17,869 nucleotides of DNA from assembly GCA_900542985.1 (NCBI GenBank), contig UQPQ01000052.1, forward strand, positions 1 through 17,869. Direction: 5' to 3'. The position numbers were made by a program, and so were the translations under genes. How positions within the stretch are numbered: position 1 is the stretch's first letter; the number at the start of each line of letters is the position of its first letter. Below are positions 14,669-17,869 of the stretch, piece by piece. Under the pieces are notes generated by a model, which saw only the letters and a list, made by a program, of their open reading frames with translations, did not search any database and was not told the DNA's origin. This stretch comes from an uncultured Bacteroides sp. (GTDB lineage Bacteria; Bacteroidota; Bacteroidia; Bacteroidales; Bacteroidaceae).

Positions 14669-15361
14669 TTATTTCCCGATCGATTTCCAGAACTTCACAA
14701 AGTCTTTATACAAGCCATAGCATACCAATCTGTCTTCTGCCTGCAAGGTATAGTCTTCCGGAAAAGCATTGTCGACCTCTTTTTCCAATACAGAGATACC
14801 CAGGCTGTTTTTCACCATTTTTCCACGAACCAAAGCAAGCAGCTTCAGATTAAAGTCTTCATCCTCTTTCAAGTCGTTGACCTGACATCCGACCAGTTTA
14901 CGAGGTATGCCAAACTTAAACACAAAATGTTCCTCATCTATCTGAAAAGATTCTACTTCTATATTCAGTTCAAGCAGACGCACAAGCATGCATGCAGCAT
15001 CCTTTTCCGGAGTCAATACCCGGTCTATGGAAAAAGCTTCCAGCACCGACTTGTGTATATCATCCAGCGCACGGGCATAAATATGTTTCACCTTATTTTT
15101 CTTCAGCAAAGAAACCACACGGACCGAAGCACCGAAGTTCTCTCCGATAGCCACAATTACTACGTCCACGGTCTGCAAAGGTAATACGGTCAAGGCAGCC
15201 TCATCCGTAGCATCTACCACATACGCTGTAGCCACCTTATCTTTCATCCGGTCTACATTCTGTGCATCCTGGTCTACACCAATCACTTCGTGTCCCAGCG
15301 AAGTCAGTTCTTCCGCCAAAACCGAACCATAATTTCCAAGACCTATTACAATGTATTTCAT
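14669..15361 (-). CDS. trkA: Trk/Ktr potassium-uptake regulatory subunit (RCK domains)
   Basis: The cytoplasmic nucleotide-binding gating ring of a Trk/Ktr potassium transporter. An N-terminal RCK_N Rossmann domain (about 1-135) opens with GLGNYG at 7-12, the GxGxxG dinucleotide loop, and has D30 at the end of the second strand to bind the ribose. A C-terminal RCK_C domain covers about 140-225 (for example RLVCYGL near the end). At 230 residues it holds one RCK pair, like KtrA, not the duplicated 458-residue TrkA of E. coli. It begins three bases after the trkH stop, so both subunits come from one message. NAD(H), ATP/ADP or cyclic di-AMP control is known in relatives; the ligand here is not determined. 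Confidence 0.94.
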   Translation of the reverse strand: MKYIVIGLGNYGSVLAEELTSLGHEVIGVDQDAQNVDRMKDKVATAYVVDATDEAALTVLPLQTVDVVIVAIGENFGASVRVVSLLKKNKVKHIYARALDDIHKSVLEAFSIDRVLTPEKDAACMLVRLLELNIEVESFQIDEEHFVFKFGIPRKLVGCQVNDLKEDEDFNLKLLALVRGKMVKNSLGISVLEKEVDNAFPEDYTLQAEDRLVCYGLYKDFVKFWKSIGK

Positions 15362-15364
15362 ATC

Positions 15365-17194
15365 TTAGTTTATTATTAAATCGTCTTTCGGATATTTATA
15401 ATTTTTCTTTGCCTCCTGCTTCACCAGTCCCAAGAGCAACGTAAAGGCTCCCACTCTTCCCACAAACATCAGGAAAATAATAACGCCTTTTCCCATCGGA
15501 CTTAGCAAAGGAGTCAGATCGAGCGAAGATCCTACTGTGCTTAAAGCCGATACACATTCAAACACGATTGCCATCACAGAAGCCTCAGGTTCTATCAGGG
15601 TCATGGCAAACACTGCAACAAAAGCTACTATCAGATACAAGCTCAACACCGCATGCGAGCGACGGACAGATTCCGAAGAAAGTTCTCTGTGAAAAATAGC
15701 AACCCGCTCCGAACCTCGAATCACAGCCCACAAATTAAGCAGAATCACAGCAAACACATTTATTTTCACACCACCGGCAGTAGACTGTGTTCCTCCACCT
15801 ATCATCATCAGTACAATCATAAATAATAAAGTCTGAGTAGAAAGAGTGGTAAGTCCTACACTGCAGAATCCGGCAGTACGCGGACAAACCGCATTGAAGA
15901 AAGCATGCACCCATTTATCCAATACCGGCATACCAGCAAAAGCGTGGTTCCACTCGTAGACCAGAATCACAAGTGTACCTACAACCAACAGAACAGTTGT
16001 CATAATCAATACAATCTTGGTATTCAAATTGTACAAATGTACCTGCTTGGGGAAACGTGACGAACGACCGAATAACTTCCACTTCCAATAACGCAAATAA
16101 TACATCACCGTTCTGCACAAATTTACCAAAATAGGAAACCCGATTCCGCCTAATATAATAAGGAAAGAAACAGTAATAAACAGCAGATTATGATTCTGCA
16201 TAACCAGAGAGTTTCCCAAATTTCCGGGCAATGTAGAAAAACCGGCATTGCAGAAAGCAGAAATGGAATGAAAAGCAGCAAAATAAAGTTCTTCATCGAG
16301 TGTCATCCCCATTGTATTGTGAATACTCAACCAAATCAATGCCATCCCTACCCCTTCTATCATCAAGGTAAATCCTAATATATATAATAAGGTAGATAGA
16401 AGAGAATTCAACGAATTGGAGCTGATCATATCTCTTACTGCAAGCTGATTATAAAGCGAAGTATTTCCCATAAAGAACATGGCAAAAAAACTGGTCAGTG
16501 TCATCACCCCAAGTCCGCCAATCTGAATAAGCAGAATAATAATGATTTGACCGCCCAATGTAAAGGTAGAAGAAACATCTACCGTCACAAGTCCCGTCAC
16601 ACAAGTGGCACTGGTAGCTGTAAAGAGAGCATCCAGCCAGGATATACCGTGATACGTACATCGGGGAAGCATCAAAAGGCCGGAACCTATCAAAATAAGT
16701 ACCAGAAAACTGACAGCCAGTATCAAAGACGGATTGGTACGCCTTCCTAAAAGACGAACCAGACTGCTGGACAAATAAAACAGGGACAGAAAGAAGAGTA
16801 TGGCCATACGGTAGTAAGGATGATGAAAAAACATCCACACTCCATATACCCCCTCCGTCTGATCCGGACGATGAAACACAACCGGAAGCAAAGTCAGATA
16901 AAGCAGCGCAAACAACACCCATGCCCATCCCGTAAATTTAGATTTTCCTTCTTCCTGACGGAAAACAATCTGCACGGTTGTACTAATCAGAAAAATACCC
17001 CATACAGTCTTATAAATACCTTGAAGCCAATTTTCTTCAGCTTCCGAAATCCGGAATCCATGTTCATAGACTATAGAGGCCAAAAACACCAAGGCTGACA
17101 GATAAGTAACACCCATTACCCACCCCATCAGCCTGTGTACGCTTGGCCATGCCAAACTTTTATGTTCCCAAGACGGTTTATTCCAATAACTCAT
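15365..17194 (-). CDS. trkH: Trk/Ktr potassium-uptake transmembrane subunit
   Basis: The membrane pore of a potassium transporter of the TrkH/KtrB superfamily. Four pore-loop motifs are visible: ATCVTGL (196-202), CNAGFS (315-320), PRTAGF (437-442) and STVGSS (551-556), each contributing a filter glycine. The gating-loop region GGGTQSTAGGVK is at 465-476. At 609 residues it is much longer than KtrB (about 450). The extra length is N-terminal: four likely helices (about 30-44, 62-78, 92-108, 130-148) precede the first pore-domain helix (160-176), more than the two of E. coli TrkH. The start ATG at 17194 follows a good promoter by 25 bases; a TTG at 17212 would add six residues but leaves almost no leader. 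It is followed three bases later by the RCK subunit. Confidence 0.95.
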   Translation of the reverse strand: MSYWNKPSWEHKSLAWPSVHRLMGWVMGVTYLSALVFLASIVYEHGFRISEAEENWLQGIYKTVWGIFLISTTVQIVFRQEEGKSKFTGWAWVLFALLYLTLLPVVFHRPDQTEGVYGVWMFFHHPYYRMAILFFLSLFYLSSSLVRLLGRRTNPSLILAVSFLVLILIGSGLLMLPRCTYHGISWLDALFTATSATCVTGLVTVDVSSTFTLGGQIIIILLIQIGGLGVMTLTSFFAMFFMGNTSLYNQLAVRDMISSNSLNSLLSTLLYILGFTLMIEGVGMALIWLSIHNTMGMTLDEELYFAAFHSISAFCNAGFSTLPGNLGNSLVMQNHNLLFITVSFLIILGGIGFPILVNLCRTVMYYLRYWKWKLFGRSSRFPKQVHLYNLNTKIVLIMTTVLLVVGTLVILVYEWNHAFAGMPVLDKWVHAFFNAVCPRTAGFCSVGLTTLSTQTLLFMIVLMMIGGGTQSTAGGVKINVFAVILLNLWAVIRGSERVAIFHRELSSESVRRSHAVLSLYLIVAFVAVFAMTLIEPEASVMAIVFECVSALSTVGSSLDLTPLLSPMGKGVIIFLMFVGRVGAFTLLLGLVKQEAKKNYKYPKDDLIIN

Positions 17195-17219
17195 ATCCGT
17201 ACTTTTAGTCAAAGCAACG

Positions 17220-17249
17220 CAAAGTTATCGAAAAACAGAATAAAACAAA
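17220..17249 (-). promoter_or_regulatory. Bacteroidetes-type promoter of trkH-trkA
   Basis: On the minus strand TTTG (17249-17246) precedes TAACTTTG (17227-17220) by 18 bases. The -7 element is an exact TAnnTTTG match; the spacing is one base short of the usual 19-21. Transcription would start near 17213, leaving about 20 leader bases before the ATG at 17194. Confidence 0.6.
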
Positions 17250-17325
17250 GAAATATCCTTTTGTTTTATCCATTTATCCATTTTCCTTTACCTATATCAA
17301 AAACAGGACTCGTCAAGGCTTTGTG

Positions 17326-17706
17326 CTAAAAGAGTTTTAGCTCTTCCTCACTCAGTTCTCCAAACCATTTGGAAAGCCTTGCCCGGGCCTTGCTCTTTAC
17401 TTCCGGAGTCACATTAGACCATACAGTATGCAATACCCATAGCAAAGCAGTCAGGTCATCAGTATACCCTACGAGTGGAGCCAAATCGGGTACCACATCC
17501 AGCGGAAGAATAAAATAGCCCAACACACCGTATATTTTGGCCTTGTCTGCCCAGGATACATCTTTACCGGTGGCTACATAATATAATAATAGTACGGCAT
17601 AGACTACTTTTGCACCCGCTTTATGAGCTACCGAAGAGATCTTATTCCACAGCTTAGATTCGGAATAATTCTGTTGATACGAACGATAATCTTCCAATTT
17701 TTCCAT
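17326..17706 (-). CDS. YkvA-like DUF1232 membrane protein
   Basis: A small protein with the DUF1232 (YkvA) domain. The hallmark is YFILPLDVVPDLAPLVGYTDDLTALLWVL at about 64-92: a short helix, the conserved P-L-D-x-x-P-D turn, and a second helix. A further hydrophobic segment lies at 33-45. Length 126 is typical. Members are predicted inner-membrane proteins of unknown biochemical role. The gene is transcribed toward trkH but separated from it by about 130 bases with a promoter, so it is probably a separate unit. A 17-base palindrome (GCTAAAA GAG TTTTAGC, 17325-17341) covers its stop codon. Family call is firm; no function can be given. Confidence 0.92.
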   Translation of the reverse strand: MEKLEDYRSYQQNYSESKLWNKISSVAHKAGAKVVYAVLLLYYVATGKDVSWADKAKIYGVLGYFILPLDVVPDLAPLVGYTDDLTALLWVLHTVWSNVTPEVKSKARARLSKWFGELSEEELKLF

Positions 17707-17747
17707 AATTACTACTTTTTAAGACCAGTGTTTTATTCTGTCTGCTA

Positions 17748-17755
17748 CAAAAATA
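17748..17755 (-). promoter_or_regulatory. Possible -7 element of the YkvA-like gene
   Basis: TATTTTTG on the minus strand (17755-17748) matches TAnnTTTG exactly and lies 41 bases before the start codon. TTTG sequences further upstream are at 13 and 25 bases, not at the preferred spacing, so confidence is modest. Confidence 0.4.
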
Positions 17756-17869
17756 ACCAGAAACAATACAAAATTGTTTACAAATAAAGAAAAAAACATG
17801 TGATCTATTCTCTTAAACCTAAAATCCGCAACTATCATCCAATACACGATTAAGGGTAGATTTATGAGT

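Noticed and set aside
1..17869. CRISPR arrays, tRNA, rRNA, transposase genes or attachment sites
   Set aside because: I saw no regularly spaced repeats, cloverleaf sequence, rRNA block, or transposase/integrase motifs on either strand.

Overview
The window looks like a chromosomal segment from the order Bacteroidales, most likely Bacteroides or Phocaeicola. It is AT-rich, Shine-Dalgarno sequences are mostly weak, and several starts are preceded by the Bacteroidetes-type -7 element TAnnTTTG. The gene content also fits: a ruvX-def-TPR run, thrS-infC-rpmI-rplT with a Bacteroidales-type structured RNA just after rplT, and exported proteins with short signal peptides ending in AQ. No sequence search was possible, so names rest on motifs and remembered families.

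Layout. The left 3 kb reads on the plus strand: a voltage-gated-type potassium channel overlapping a SanA/YdcF-like membrane protein gene, then a stand-alone tRNA-editing domain (AlaX-like) four bases ahead of a membrane-anchored DNA/RNA non-specific endonuclease. A strong palindrome (3049-3092) separates this block from the rest, which is all on the minus strand. Read right to left along transcription, that part holds: a YkvA-like membrane protein; a trkH-trkA potassium-uptake operon; ruvX-def-TPR, with def and the TPR gene overlapping at ATGA, ended by a long hairpin terminator; a three-gene cassette of exported proteins of unknown role; the translation operon thrS-infC-rpmI-rplT with its own terminator; a structured small RNA with a complete promoter and terminator; a Cof-type HAD phosphatase; and an orphan Imm33/DUF2185 immunity-like gene.

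How it fits together. The core is housekeeping: threonyl-tRNA charging, initiation factor 3, ribosomal proteins L35 and L20, peptide deformylase and RuvX. Potassium handling appears at both ends. The accessory parts are the exported-protein cassette (8628-11207), the Imm33-like gene and perhaps the AlaX-nuclease pair.

Most interesting items: the small RNA at about 4418-4656, which matches what is known of the Bacteroidales-1 motif and has a 6S-like nested rod shape; a perfect 15-bp hairpin between thrS and infC next to a promoter-like element; and the three-gene secreted cassette, with two diverged paralogues and one unrecognised protein, lying between two otherwise conserved operons.
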